Positions 23,766-36,010 are shown, counted from the stretch's first letter. The stretch: 64,000 bases of DNA from Hormiphora californensis (GCA_020137815.1 CM035355.1:6072850-6136849); one strand, 5' to 3'. Notes: generated by a model from the sequence alone, not told the origin. Translations and numbers: made by a program.

Positions 23766-24826
23766 TCAGCCACATTTAATTACCCCCCTGCTAACCCAGT
23801 ATCGTCCATTCGGATTGTCTCGCCTCAGTCCTTTCACTGTATCAACGAGAGTTTTCCGCTCTCGCTGCTCCTCCGGTGTTAGGTCGGGGGAGAGAAACAC
23901 CGAGGAGAATTTCTCTGAATCTCGGAGCTGTTTTGCTTTTCTTAGAAGTTGTAACAAAGTTTCCCTCCTTTCAAGTGTAACAATTACTGGTCTCGGTCGG
24001 TTATCAGTCTTTTCGCCAATACGCTTTGTAGAAGATATGACTGGTTTTTCATTGAGCTCTCCAAAGATATCCTGAACTTCATGCTCAGTAGCCCTTGCCG
24101 TAGTTTCTGGCAGCCCAAATATAACCAAATTCAACTTGCGATCAAGAGTTGCTTCTTCCGGGGTTGTACTTGGATGGGGTACAGTCGCTTTCTTCAATGC
24201 TGCTTGGAGGCGGGATGGTGCAATAGCTGCAGAGCAATTCTGTACAAGCACCTTGGAGTAGCCCTGCAAATGCTTCTGAACAGACTCTGACACTGAACTA
24301 AGTTTCCGACCTTGTACTTCAATCAAAGTATTTTGTGCTTCAATCAGCTTCTCTTGCAGTTCAATCCTTGATACCCGATGTTTGTCGATTTCTTCCTTAA
24401 AAGTGCCAAGCTCTTCTTGTACCTCCTTGAGCTTCTGATTACACTCCACTAGTTCCAGGCGTTCTTTCATTCGGGCAGTTGCATACAGACGTTTCTCCTT
24501 CATAACTGGTCCTATTTCTCTCACTATCCGAAAAATATGACGAGAGAGGTTCTCGGTGAAAGCCATGAAACGATCAACATTATACTTTCTCATTTCGGAG
24601 TCTTTCGGCAGTGCGTCCTCAATATACTGCTCAGGATCCTCATACAAACTAGAATCCAATAATTTGGACAATACTCCATCAACATGTTGTTCACTTGGTT
24701 GTTTGAGCCCGTTCTTGATATAAAAAAAACGCCCTCTACTGCACAACGAAGTTTTTCCATCATCGACAAATCCCAGCATTCCAGTGGATCGGCATCTGCA
24801 TCAGAGGTATTAAGTTTCTCCGTCAT
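23766..24826 (-). mobile_element. Non-LTR retrotransposon ORF1-like protein, frameshifted near its N-terminus
   Basis: The 337-codon frame (24779-23766) has an N-terminal helical region, a long coiled coil (KERLELVECNQKLKEVQEEL onwards) and an RRM-like segment (LNLVIFGLPE ... RPVIVTLERRETLLQLLRKA). A C-terminal LSPDLTPEEQRERKTLV ... NPNGRYWVSRG block follows. This is the architecture of L1/L2-type ORF1 RNA-binding chaperones in invertebrate genomes. An overlapping frame from an ATG at 24826 (MTEKLNTSDADADPLECWD) looks like the true N-terminus. The two frames meet at a run of eight A on the plus strand (near 24722-24729), where one base changes the phase. There is no reverse-transcriptase ORF downstream. 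A GAGCGCACC repeat array lies on its 5' side. Confidence 0.7.
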
Positions 24827-25180
24827 AACTTCTGCCTGCCCCTACGGGCGGTCTCAACATCCTGAGGACATATCTCAAATTAATTTGTTTAAAGTAGTGT
24901 TGAAAAGTTCAAAAATTTCTCTCAACGATAAACATAAAAAAGTAGCTAAATTTTGGGTAAAGATGAATTTATAACTTTGGAATCAAGAACGGCACTAATA
25001 AAACAGAATACAAAGAAAGAAAATCGAAATCGCACAGAGCGTCCGGATCGAACCTCCCAGAATCCACCGAAGTGGAAATGAAAAATTTTTGGTTTGGCTC
25101 GAGTACGGACGAACAAGTGGCAGAGCGCGCGCAAACAAGAACAAAATGCGCGGCTTGGAATTGCGCGGTCTGGAGCTGCG

Positions 25181-25345
25181 CTCTCCACTATTTGATGTGG
25201 TGCGCTCTTGAAGTGGTGTCTTCTGGAGGTGGTGCGCTCTTGGGTGTGGTCTCTTTTGGGTGTGGTGCGCTCTCAGGTGTGGTCTCTCTTCGATCGGGTG
25301 CTCTCTTGGGTGCTCTTGGAGGCTCTTGAACTTTATTATGGTTCC
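25181..25345. repeat. GAGCGCACC-type repeat array, opposite-strand relative of 17529-17760
   Basis: Read on the minus strand, it begins GGAACCATAATAAAGTTCAA and continues with units such as AGAGCGCACCACACCC and AAGACACCACTTC. It sits 5' of the ORF1-like gene on that strand, so it could be that element's 5' region, with the array acting as promoter monomers (inference). Confidence 0.65.
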
Positions 25346-26071
25346 TTATCTTGCTTCTGGACGTTTTTTAAAGTTTAAAAACGGGCCGTTGAAGGTGAAA
25401 ATAATTGAGTTTTGCATTGAATTGTAGTTAGAGAACCCTATGTACAGGATTACTCGTTCGTTACGTTGCAGTTCGTTTCACTTTTGCTTGTCTCAGACAC
25501 CAATAAGGGCTCTTCCTCTCACTAAAATGCAACTTAAATCCGTCTCAAATACCCATTTCTAGCACACATGAACTCCCAGTTACCACTGAACTGTCTCTCG
25601 GGCCTGGCCTAGTCTCATCACTAAATTACAGCTACATTCTTGGCCAATATTACCCACCGCCCCACCCCCACCCGCCCTCCCCCACCCACCTCTCCCAATA
25701 TAGCGGACATTGCTATACACCACACTACAGAGACAATCCTTGTGTTTTGGTGCACTAAGTCGCTTATCGCGTGTAACAACTAACAAATGTTCTTATCTGT
25801 CCCATCCGCATAGTATTCTAGAACATTTTACAGTATATTGGTGCTACATTCAGTCCTACCCCTTATCTGTGTTCAATCGTTTTTGTTTATCTTCATCTCC
25901 GATCCACTGGAAATGCACATACCTCTCATCTCATCATCAACAACATCACGGTACCAATCATCCATCAAAATTCTGTAAGTTCACCTGTCCGTATTGTCTG
26001 TTCACAGATTGTGTAAAGTTTATATTGTGAATGTAATTTACTATTCAAAACACGGTAAACATCGGGATTCC

Positions 26072-26226
26072 AGACCCAAACTCAAGAAATTCTCAAAGGC
26101 AAAACGTTACCTTGTTCCAGACCAAACTAAACTCAAGACACTCTCAAAGGCAAAACGTTACCTTGATCCAGACTAAACCAAACTCAAGACTCTCTCAAAG
26201 GCAAAACGTTACCTTGTTCCAGACTC
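26072..26226. repeat. Tandem repeat, three copies of ~55 bp
   Basis: Three copies of CTCAAAGGCAAAACGTTACC followed by TTG(T/A)TCCAGACCAAACT-like sequence occur in direct order. No function is seen. Confidence 0.8.
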
Positions 26227-26456
26227 AGAAGCTGACAGGACATAAAGCTTGCGTGAGAGTGCCCGAATACAGACCACAAACAGTTAGAATATCAGAGAAA
26301 TTTTGTTTGATTTTGGTGTAATTTTGAGCGTGATATTTTAGCTACTATCTTTCATACAGACCACAGACTTTATGACAGGTTGCAACACCGTTCTGTCGTG
26401 CGGCAGAGTTTGGTACGCTATAACCTAGAGCCACACACACACACACACCCTATGTA

Positions 26457-27656
26457 CAGGGTGTCCCACTGTCTTTGCGTGACCTGTAATTTTGGGTGAT
26501 GAGTGGGTTCCATTCAAATGCTCATAACTCTTCGAAAAATATGTCAAAACAGCTCAACCAAAAACAGTGTTGTAGAGAATTGTCAGGCGAGCATTTGGGT
26601 ACAAGATTGATGTTCCAAGTCTTACCAACCGTCAGATATATCGTCTTAAAGTCAAAAATACGTGTTCATGAAATCAGACCGGGGTTCACGTTTTGAAAAA
26701 TTCACAAATGCAAAGTTGCTCGGATCACATTACATCCCTCATAAGAGTTGTAGGAAATTGTCTGGCAGTCATTTTGGTACCCGGGTTTTTGTCCTAGCTC
26801 AATGTTTAGAGTGTCTTATGACTGTCTAAAGACGAAATTCAACCAACATTTTTGAGGGGATCACGTATCATCAACAAATGGGTAAAATGGTTTGAAATTT
26901 ACAAGAGCTTCATTGGAATCGTCTAAGGTTCATTTTGATACCATGATTTTTTTCCATAGCTCTACGTTTTAGTTGCGTTATGACTGTAGGAACATAAAAA
27001 ATTTTCTACGCTGAGTCTTAGTTGGTATCGGCTCACAACGCCTAATTAGGTGGCTCGGTGTCGTGTGTAATCCCATGATAATCAGCACATATCGTCTCAA
27101 TTTCATCTAGACACTTGACAGGGTTGTTATGACGATTTGGCAAGGCCCCTGTTAATGTGTAGGATACGCAAGTGGTCTATCTCAACCCTATCATGCACTA
27201 AGATGTTATTCAAGCAGCAATGAGCTTCATAACAGGGCAAAATGTAATGCGATACCTGAGACCACTTTTGTGAAAATTCCAGTTCTGACAGTCATAGGAC
27301 ACTCTAAACATTGAGCTAGGACAAAAACCCGGGTACCAAAATGACCGCCAGACAATTTCCTACAACTGTTATGAGGGATGCAATGTGATCCGAGCAACTT
27401 TGCATTTGTGAATTTTTCAAAACGTGAACCCCGGTCGGATTTCATGAACACGTATTTTTGACTTTAAGACGATATATCTGACGGTTGGTAAGACTTGGAA
27501 CATCAATCTTGTACCCAAATGTTCGCCTGACAATTTTCTACAACACTGTTTTTGGTTGAGCCGTTTTGACCTATTTTTCGATGAGTTATGAGCATTTGAA
27601 TGGAACCCACTCATCACCCAAAATCACAGGTCACGCAAAGACAGTGGGACACCCTG
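26457..27656. mobile_element. 1,200 bp DNA transposon with ~370 bp terminal inverted repeats
   Basis: The ends are TA|CAGGGTGTCCCACTG and CAGTGGGACACCCTG|TA. The inverted repeats extend from 26457 to ~26828 and from ~27286 to 27656, about 95 percent alike by eye; both arms contain the same 66-codon frame in mirror image. The ~450 bp centre has no transposase, so it is non-autonomous. TA target duplication and the CAGGGTGTC end fit the Tc1/mariner superfamily. It ends 48 bp before the ferrochelatase ATG. Confidence 0.9.
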
Positions 27657-27682
27657 TACTTAAGCACCCTAACATGATGATT

Positions 27683-27704
27683 TTATTATTTTCTAGGGGT
27701 CAGT
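27683..27704 (+). promoter_or_regulatory. Putative (trans-)splice acceptor before FECH
   Basis: TTATTATTTTCTAG ends at 27696, leaving an 8 nt leader (GGGTCAGT) before the ATG. No in-frame upstream exon is seen. Confidence 0.6.
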
Positions 27705-28892
27705 ATGCAGACTATTCTCCGTCGTTTCCACTCGACGACACCTTCAAAGAAGGTTGGAGTTCTCATGCTTAACCTCGGAGGACCGGAAAACTCTGCCGCT
27801 GTCCATCCATTTCTCCTACGACTTTTCTCAGATCGTGATCTGATCCCACTACCGTTTCTACAGGGCGGTAAAACAAACCTTCTCCCAAAATTTATTGCTA
27901 AACGGAGAACACCTAAAATTATCGAACAATACAACAAAATCGGCGGCGGTTCGCCTATCAAAATGTGGTCAGAAAAACAAGGTCAGTTGATGGTTGAACG
28001 AGTAAGAGAACTGTGTCCTGGAGTTGATATTTCAAACTACATCGGGTTTAGCTACGCCGAACCTCTAAACGAGGATGCTCTGGATAAAATGGAAGAGGAT
28101 GAGATAGATCACTGTGTTGCTTTTACTCAGTACCCCCAGTACAGCTGTTCAACTACAGGGGCTAGTTTTAATGGCCTTTACAGACACATTGTCAAACGAC
28201 AAAAGGAGGGACGCCCGTTTAACATGACTTTTTCAGCTATTGACCGGTGGGCGACAGAACCTCTTTTGGCGAAAGCATTTGCTGATTTGATTAGGCAACA
28301 GTTAGCTAAAGTTGATCCGAAACTTCGTAACAAGTTTGTGTTACTGTTCTCGGCTCATTCCCTTCCCATGTCCGTGGTAAATCGGGGAGATCCCTATCCC
28401 CAGGAAGTCGCTGCGACCGTCCAAAAGGTCATGGAGGAGTTAGGGTTTTCTAACCCCTGGCGACTGGTCTGGCAGAGCAAGGTTGGTCCCTCAGCATGGC
28501 TGGGCGCCCAAACTGATGACGCGATAAAGGGACTTGTGAAGAATGGAAACAAAAACATAATGTTGGTCCCCATTGCCTTCACTTCAGACCACATAGAGAC
28601 TTTGTTTGAAATGGATATTGAGTACGTTGCGGATATGAAAAAAGAGATGCCGGAAGCGAATATCGTGCGATGTGAATCACTGAATGATCACCCTGTGTTT
28701 ATTGAGTGTATCAGCCAGCTGCTAGCAGGGCACTTAACAACCGGTGGTAAAACTATCCCCCAGATGGGGTTGCGCTGCCCCATGTGCACTAACCCAACAT
28801 GCGGCCCGATGAGGGGGTTCTTCTCCTCTCGCTCCCTCCCCGCCGGTGTCCTGCCCAATGAGTGCAGTGAGATGAAACAGAGTTCTGGTTAG
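27705..28892 (+). CDS. FECH: Ferrochelatase, mitochondrial
   Basis: Inserts Fe2+ into protoporphyrin IX, the last step of heme synthesis, on the matrix side of the mitochondrial inner membrane. 395 residues in one uninterrupted exon. The N-terminus MQTILRRFHSTTPSKK is basic and Ser/Thr-rich, a typical mitochondrial presequence. Core motifs are LNLGGPE (22-28), KRRTPKI, IGGGSPIK and QYPQYSCSTTG. SAHSLPMSVVNRGDPYPQ carries active-site His218, and FTSDHIETL carries His296. Animal-type [2Fe-2S] ligands are all present: Cys148 plus Cys358, Cys361 and Cys366 in RCPMCTNPTC. Length is normal for the mature enzyme plus presequence. A TTTTCTAG acceptor ends at 27696, 8 nt before the ATG. TRAPPC1 follows 141 nt after the stop. 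Confidence 0.98.
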   Translation: MQTILRRFHSTTPSKKVGVLMLNLGGPENSAAVHPFLLRLFSDRDLIPLPFLQGGKTNLLPKFIAKRRTPKIIEQYNKIGGGSPIKMWSEKQGQLMVERVRELCPGVDISNYIGFSYAEPLNEDALDKMEEDEIDHCVAFTQYPQYSCSTTGASFNGLYRHIVKRQKEGRPFNMTFSAIDRWATEPLLAKAFADLIRQQLAKVDPKLRNKFVLLFSAHSLPMSVVNRGDPYPQEVAATVQKVMEELGFSNPWRLVWQSKVGPSAWLGAQTDDAIKGLVKNGNKNIMLVPIAFTSDHIETLFEMDIEYVADMKKEMPEANIVRCESLNDHPVFIECISQLLAGHLTTGGKTIPQMGLRCPMCTNPTCGPMRGFFSSRSLPAGVLPNECSEMKQSSG

Positions 28893-29012
28893 AAGAGTTG
28901 TGTAATAGTTTTATATTTTATTCCTTTTTGAGATATCTTTCTTTCGTGACCCGAATTTAGTGATCGTGTGTCGTTAATGGTCTAGTTTAGGACTCAGAAA
29001 TTCAACCATCTA

Positions 29013-29033
29013 AATCTCATCTTACAGGGAACT
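29013..29033 (+). promoter_or_regulatory. Putative (trans-)splice acceptor before TRAPPC1
   Basis: AAATCTCATCTTACAG ends at 29027 with a 6 nt leader, in a 141 nt gap after FECH. Such a gap hardly has room for a separate promoter plus 5' UTR intron. Confidence 0.6.
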
Positions 29034-31871
29034 ATGATATTTAATCTGTATATTTTCAACTCATCGGGTGACTGCCTGTTTTACAGCGAGTGGAAAAGGA
29101 AAAAACACACTGATATGAGCAAAGATGAGGTAAAGGTTACGTTTTCAAGTTTTGAGTCGTCCATTATAGGAGAGGTGTCAGATGGTATTACATACACAGT
29201 TGAAAAAAAATGCTGATACAAAACAACTATTTTCAGGAAAATAAGTTAGTTTATGGGATGCTACATTCACTGAAATCATTTGTCTCCAGAATAAGCCCTG
29301 ACACGTAAGTTTTAAATACTTTTCAGTTCTGAAAATAATTTTCTTGATTTAACCAATCCTGAATCCTCTCTGAAAACAAGATACACAATAGTATTAATAA
29401 TCACTTCTCCCCGTCCTAGGTCGGATAGTTTTCAGAGTTACCAAACCAACAGTTACCGGTTGACAGTTTATGAAACTCCCTCGGGGGTAAAGTTTGTAAT
29501 GAATGCTGCTCTGGAATTACCACTTCAAGCCACCAAGGACATCCTACAGAGTCTTTACAAAGAGGTAGATCTCATACTATTCCTTTACTGTAGTTGGTTG
29601 CACACATGTAAAACACATGTTGACTGGTGTAAGCGTTATGTAGTAAAACTCATCAAAGTAAAATATGTGTGGGGAGAACAGCTGTTCAAAATGCAGATCA
29701 CGTCACACGGTGTGACTCACACCTTGGTGGTAAAAGAACATATCTTCCATCCTCGGCAGTATAATAGATGTTGGGGTTTGTTGTACCCTACAGCTAACAT
29801 TATATTCATTGTGTAATTGGGTATCCTAGGTGTTAGATATATATCTGAGTTAGGCATGTTTTGCACAGTTAGACAGAAAAAGAAAGGGTATTATGAAGAC
29901 AAGACAGCATACAGCAACAAAGACAGTGCTACCAACAAACACAAACCACGACAGTGTCAGGGTCTGACAGTCATGGTTGACAGTGTCAGGGTCTGACAGT
30001 CATGCACATGGGTCAAGGTTGACAGTGTCAGGGTCTGACATAAGATTGGAAGGTCTAACAAGTGTCAAGCATTATAATGCTACCCAGTTACCTATCCCTG
30101 TCCACAGTTGGGGTGTAAGAATTGCCCCCTCCAGATACTGAAAAGGGTCGTCATTGTTGTATCGATAGTCCATGTAAGCCTGGGTAGCAAATCTGAGATC
30201 CTCTTTGTTGGTTTTCATCGTTTGGTCGAGGGAGATATGGACCCCATTTATCGATACCTGTTGAATTATTTGTGGCTTAAAGCTCTCGGTTTGTCGTGAA
30301 GATTTACATGTCGAGAACCGACAGGAAGACATGACAGCAGCTTTGAAAATCATGGGGGTGGATGCGGGTGTGTTATAACTATTTCAACGGGTGACAATTC
30401 CCGGATTCGCTATAAAACTATCGTGCATAATATGGAAAATGGTTTACTTGAAATGTTTCCTCTTCAATTGAGATCAAAACGGTGTTGTTGCCAATTTGAA
30501 AAGTTGGTAGGGTAGTCTTCCACGGACCCAGCCAGTCCCTCACCCCATTGCTGGTCCAGAATTTCTGGAGAAAAGGAGTTAGGTCAAGTTTTGAGTAAGA
30601 GAAAAACATGTTGTTTTTAGGTTTTACAAATGGAGCTTAGCGCCATAGTTACCCATACCCGGGCGGTATGTGGTTTGCTCAGCGTGTGGCTAAGTAACCT
30701 ACAAAAAAATGATTTCAGATCGTAAAAATCCCCCTCCCCAATTTCCACGTGCCTTATTAAATCTCATCTGATTAGTAATCGTTTCCTCCTTGTAATTGTT
30801 TGCCAGCCTCCAGTGCAGAATTGACCACGTAGAAGGGTTATCTGCCCTCAGCCTAAACCATCTGTCTCCACTGTCCGTGCCATTCCAGTGCATTATCAAC
30901 CAAACCTTAGTACCAATCCCAATAGTAGAGTTCAGGGGGTAGGTTGTTGAAGATGCGTCTCTATCCGCTCCACCGAACCTTTCCCAGGAGTATTGGAGAC
31001 GGTTATCAGTGAATATCCGGATCTCTGCAAAGTTGAGAATTGTCCCCCTTAGAGACACCTTGATAGTATCTCCCACGGTTGTGGAGTTACAGAATAAGGC
31101 ATAGGTTTGGTTCCCCTCTTCGGCGTAATTTGTAAACAGGTGGTCGATACTGCCACACACTTCTACCTGTAAAGTAGGAGTTGGGTCACACGATCTTGCC
31201 TAATATGGTAATAGGTGAAATTCCATATTTGGGCATCTTGTGACCACCATATTTGGGTATTTCATGTACCTGCTGTTCCCCATTCCATAGTGTAACCTCA
31301 GCGCCTTCTATCAACTTGATACACTCTTTAGTCGTAGAACACAGGCTCTCCGGGGAGTACGTCAGTCTGTTCACTATAACTACCTGGGAGGGAAATGAAA
31401 GTACATATTTGAATCCTCAGTTAGATCATGTTGCGACCCTCTCCCACCCTCTCTCACCACGCCTCACATAATAATGTTTACCTTTGAGACATCCTCCTGG
31501 TCCCCCAAACTAAATGAAGCCCAGTGGTCCAGTTTCCCAGTGGACAGTGTCGTAGCAAATGCAGTTTGGACATCGTCATCAATGGCAAGGGAGGCATTAC
31601 CAGACGAAGATTCAGTAGATGTAACAGTGAGTCTTTTGTAACCTGTAAGAATCAGTAGATGTAACAGTTAACCTCTTGTAACCTGTAAGAATCAGTAGAT
31701 GTAACAGTTAACCTCTTGTAACCTGTAAGAATCAGTAGATGTGACATTGTAATATTTAGTCAGGCTCGTTCTTCGTTGTAATGACGACAATAATTGACAT
31801 CCCAATATCGCATGTTTACATTTCCTCTTTGAAATGGATTGGTTTTGATCTCATGTTACTTCTTCTTTCAG

Positions 31872-31958
<87 letters not shown>

Positions 31959-33906
31959 GATGTTCATGTAGTGACAATTTTTCCTCCCCTCCACTGTCCA
32001 CACAGTTTCCCCCATATCTGAGTCCCAGTACCATTTATCAGTATCATAGTAGAACCAAAATTCACGTTTTAGCGAACCGCTAACCACATATCCCGTACTG
32101 AAAACAATAATTAATGGCTTTTAATTCTCTTAATTAATTATCGGAAGGGTTTATTAATTAGTTGGTTGTCAATTGTCATGGTTACTGGCTTACCGTGGAT
32201 ACAGGTTGCGATGGATAACTCCATAGCTAACCACATTTGGCTCGGTTAACGTTACATAATAGTCATCTGTTATGATAACAGTTCCCTCTTTGAAGGTTAA
32301 CGTATCACATACTTTCACTGAAAAAAAACAAAATCAAACTTACCCTTAGGCCGCGGATTAGGCCATGTTAGTGCAGTATTCAGCTTTAGACTGTTATGTG
32401 CTAATTACAGCTACATACTACATAATAATATTATGTAAATTATGAATATATTTAGATTTACAGCCAACGAAAAAAGAGGTTAGGGATCGTAATATTGAGA
32501 TGTTATTCATTAATAAATTCATATATGGGCTTTGAGCAACCTTATTGTTTTACATACCAACCTCCATCATCTTACCTGCGGTTATGGGGGTGTGTAGAAG
32601 AAGGCATGATAATAATCCCAACAGGCGCATCTAAACCCCGCTAGATCTTTTTGGAGGGAGTGGTTGGCAGTTTTTGGGGACAAGCTCAAAAATACGGACA
32701 CGACAGAGTACATACTTGAGGGGGGGGGGTAAAATGAAGCAAAAATACAGACACGACAGAGTAAATGAGGGGGTAAAGTGAAGCGAAAGGTATCACCTAT
32801 CATTAGGGCCGGAGAGAGAAAAAGATCTCAGAAGGAGGAAGGGTAATCTTATTGAAATGTCAGGGGGGACAGGGAATGATATTATCGCTATAACATACGT
32901 TACTACATGCATGCCCCCACTCCAAACACTGTGACTAAAGGTGACCCAATATATATAGGGGATGGTTGCATTGCTCGACCCTGTTTCACCGTGCCCCACA
33001 CAATGTAAAGGAGTGTTAGAACATAACAAGGGGATGGGATGGGCGAATGAACAAGCAGTTATAGTGTGTGGGAAATGTTAAAGATGACCTCGTAAGAAAA
33101 TCACCCGAAAGGTGCCATGATCATTGAAATGAACAACACATTATCCGATACCGTGCAGCTGTTATAACATACACAACAAGAAAATACTGCACTATACTAC
33201 GACGGATCTAGTTAGTCGCCCTGTCTCCTGTTATAGCATACATGTAACGTGTATTGTTGTTTTAGGGGCTTCTCACACATCTACCAAAATGTTAGGTGTA
33301 AGTTACACAAGTGTATTATAGTGCATGTGACTGCAGTAGTGATACGGTCGGACCCCGATTAACTGGCCTAATATTTAATATGCCTAGTACCCCGATTTAC
33401 CGGGCAAAACTCTTTCCCCTGAGCATCCCAGTAAACATCCTGGTAAATCGGGGTTCGACTGGCGACTGTAAGACCATAAAACAGCCATAATTATCCCTCA
33501 TCCAACGCACGCAGTGATGCTCCATAATAGCACAAAGAATCTATCGCGATTTCGAAATTCTTGCACACGATATTTATCACCCCATAATGGATATAAACAG
33601 CTTTTTATACCTAATATAACTTTATCACCTTGTATGTATGACTGTTTCCACCACTATTTTTGGTCTACAAGTTGTTAATTAATTGCTCCACGTCTTGTTA
33701 ACTGGTTAATAAGTTGCTCTGTTTAATTGGTCAATTAGTTGCACCGTTTAATTGGTTAATTAGTTGCTTTGTTAATTGGTTCCATGTCTCTTCAGGTTTA
33801 CGTTGAGTACGCGGTTAAGAACCCTATGTTATCTCTACAGTCACCAATTGACAGCGACCTGTTCAAGGACAAACTGGAGGCGTTCATCAACTCCAAAATT
33901 AATTAA
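29034..33906 (+). CDS. TRAPPC1: TRAPPC1, TRAPP complex subunit (Bet5-like longin)
   Basis: Core subunit of the TRAPP tethering complex/Rab1 exchange factor, acting at ER-Golgi membranes. Exons are 29034-29129, 29237-29304, 29420-29564 and 33796-33906; GT-AG and phases agree, giving 139 residues (family ~145). It opens MIFNLYIFNSSGDCLFYSEW, the sybindin/longin strand with the YSEW motif. It continues ENKLVYGMLHSLKSFVSRISP and YRLTVYETPSGVKFVMNAAL, and ends VYVEYAVKNPMLSLQSPIDS plus the LFKDKLEAFI helix. The last intron is 4.2 kb and contains a whole antisense gene (30072-32630). A CTTACAG acceptor ends 6 nt before the ATG. The short gap after FECH suggests they may share a transcript. Confidence 0.95.
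29945..30045. repeat. Tandem repeat, GACAGTGTCAGGGTCTGACA, three copies
   Basis: Three direct copies, two followed by GTCATG, lie just beyond the 3' end of the antisense lectin-like gene. Each unit is itself partly palindromic (TGTCAG ... CTGACA). Confidence 0.8.
30072..32630 (-). CDS. Secreted F5/8 type C lectin-like protein with possible galectin-like C-terminal part
   Basis: Exons (minus): 32630-32576, 32317-32194, 32097-31958, 31642-31482, 31383-31270, 31166-~30703, 30564-30448, 30257-30072. Residues 1-18 (MRLLGLLSCLLLHTPITA) are a signal peptide. Residues ~108-245 read as a discoidin/F5-8C (fucolectin-like) domain: SSSGNASLAIDDDVQTAF, WASFSLGDQEDVSKVVIVNR, a Cys pair region, then VGDTIKVSLRGTILNFAEIRIF. 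Downstream, WSILHWRLANNY, QMRFNKARGNWG, LPTFQIGNNTVLISIE and FQVSINGVHISL resemble the strand order of a galectin fold, less certainly. Such proteins bind glycans outside the cell. It lies wholly inside the last TRAPPC1 intron, antisense. The exon 6/7 junction is unresolved: the only good donor (GTAGGT after T7) leaves phase 2 while exon 7 needs phase 0. A GTTTAG abuts the ATG. Confidence 0.72.
31641..31745. repeat. 40 bp tandem array of exon-4 3' splice site plus exon start
   Basis: Read on the minus strand, each unit is TTCTTACAG followed by GTTACAAGAGGTTAACTG and TTACATCTACTGA, matching the acceptor and the first ~30 nt of exon 4 of the lectin-like gene. Acceptors fall at 31643-44, 31683-84 and 31723-24. 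The first is joined to the full exon. Confidence 0.85.
31874..31955. repeat. (CT)41 microsatellite abutting a splice donor
   Basis: Uninterrupted CT dinucleotides. On the minus strand it begins within the intron donor GTGAGAGAGAGA of lectin-like exon 3 (exon end 31958). Confidence 0.95.
33345..33468. mobile_element. MITE, 124 bp, CCCCGATTTA family
   Basis: TA-flanked, with degenerate ends CGGTCGGACCCCGATTAA and AAATCGGGGTTCGACTG. The interior carries TTTACCGGGCAAAACTCTTT, shared with the copy at 41956-42045. It lies in the last TRAPPC1 intron. Confidence 0.75.
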
Positions 33907-34049
33907 TTGATTAATTAATTGATTCCATAATTAGGGGATTGTAAATGGTAATGATGATCCGCCAGTAGTGGTTGAGAAATGAACTGGTGTTATATACCTG
34001 CTCTCGCGGGCCGAGAAACAGATACTTTAGATAAAGTGGTGCGAGAAAT

Positions 34050-36010
<1,961 letters not shown>

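Noticed and set aside
24590-24826. Separate 78-residue gene
   Set aside because: Its first half continues naturally into the ORF1-like frame after a one-base phase change at the homopolymer; the second half is the wrong frame.
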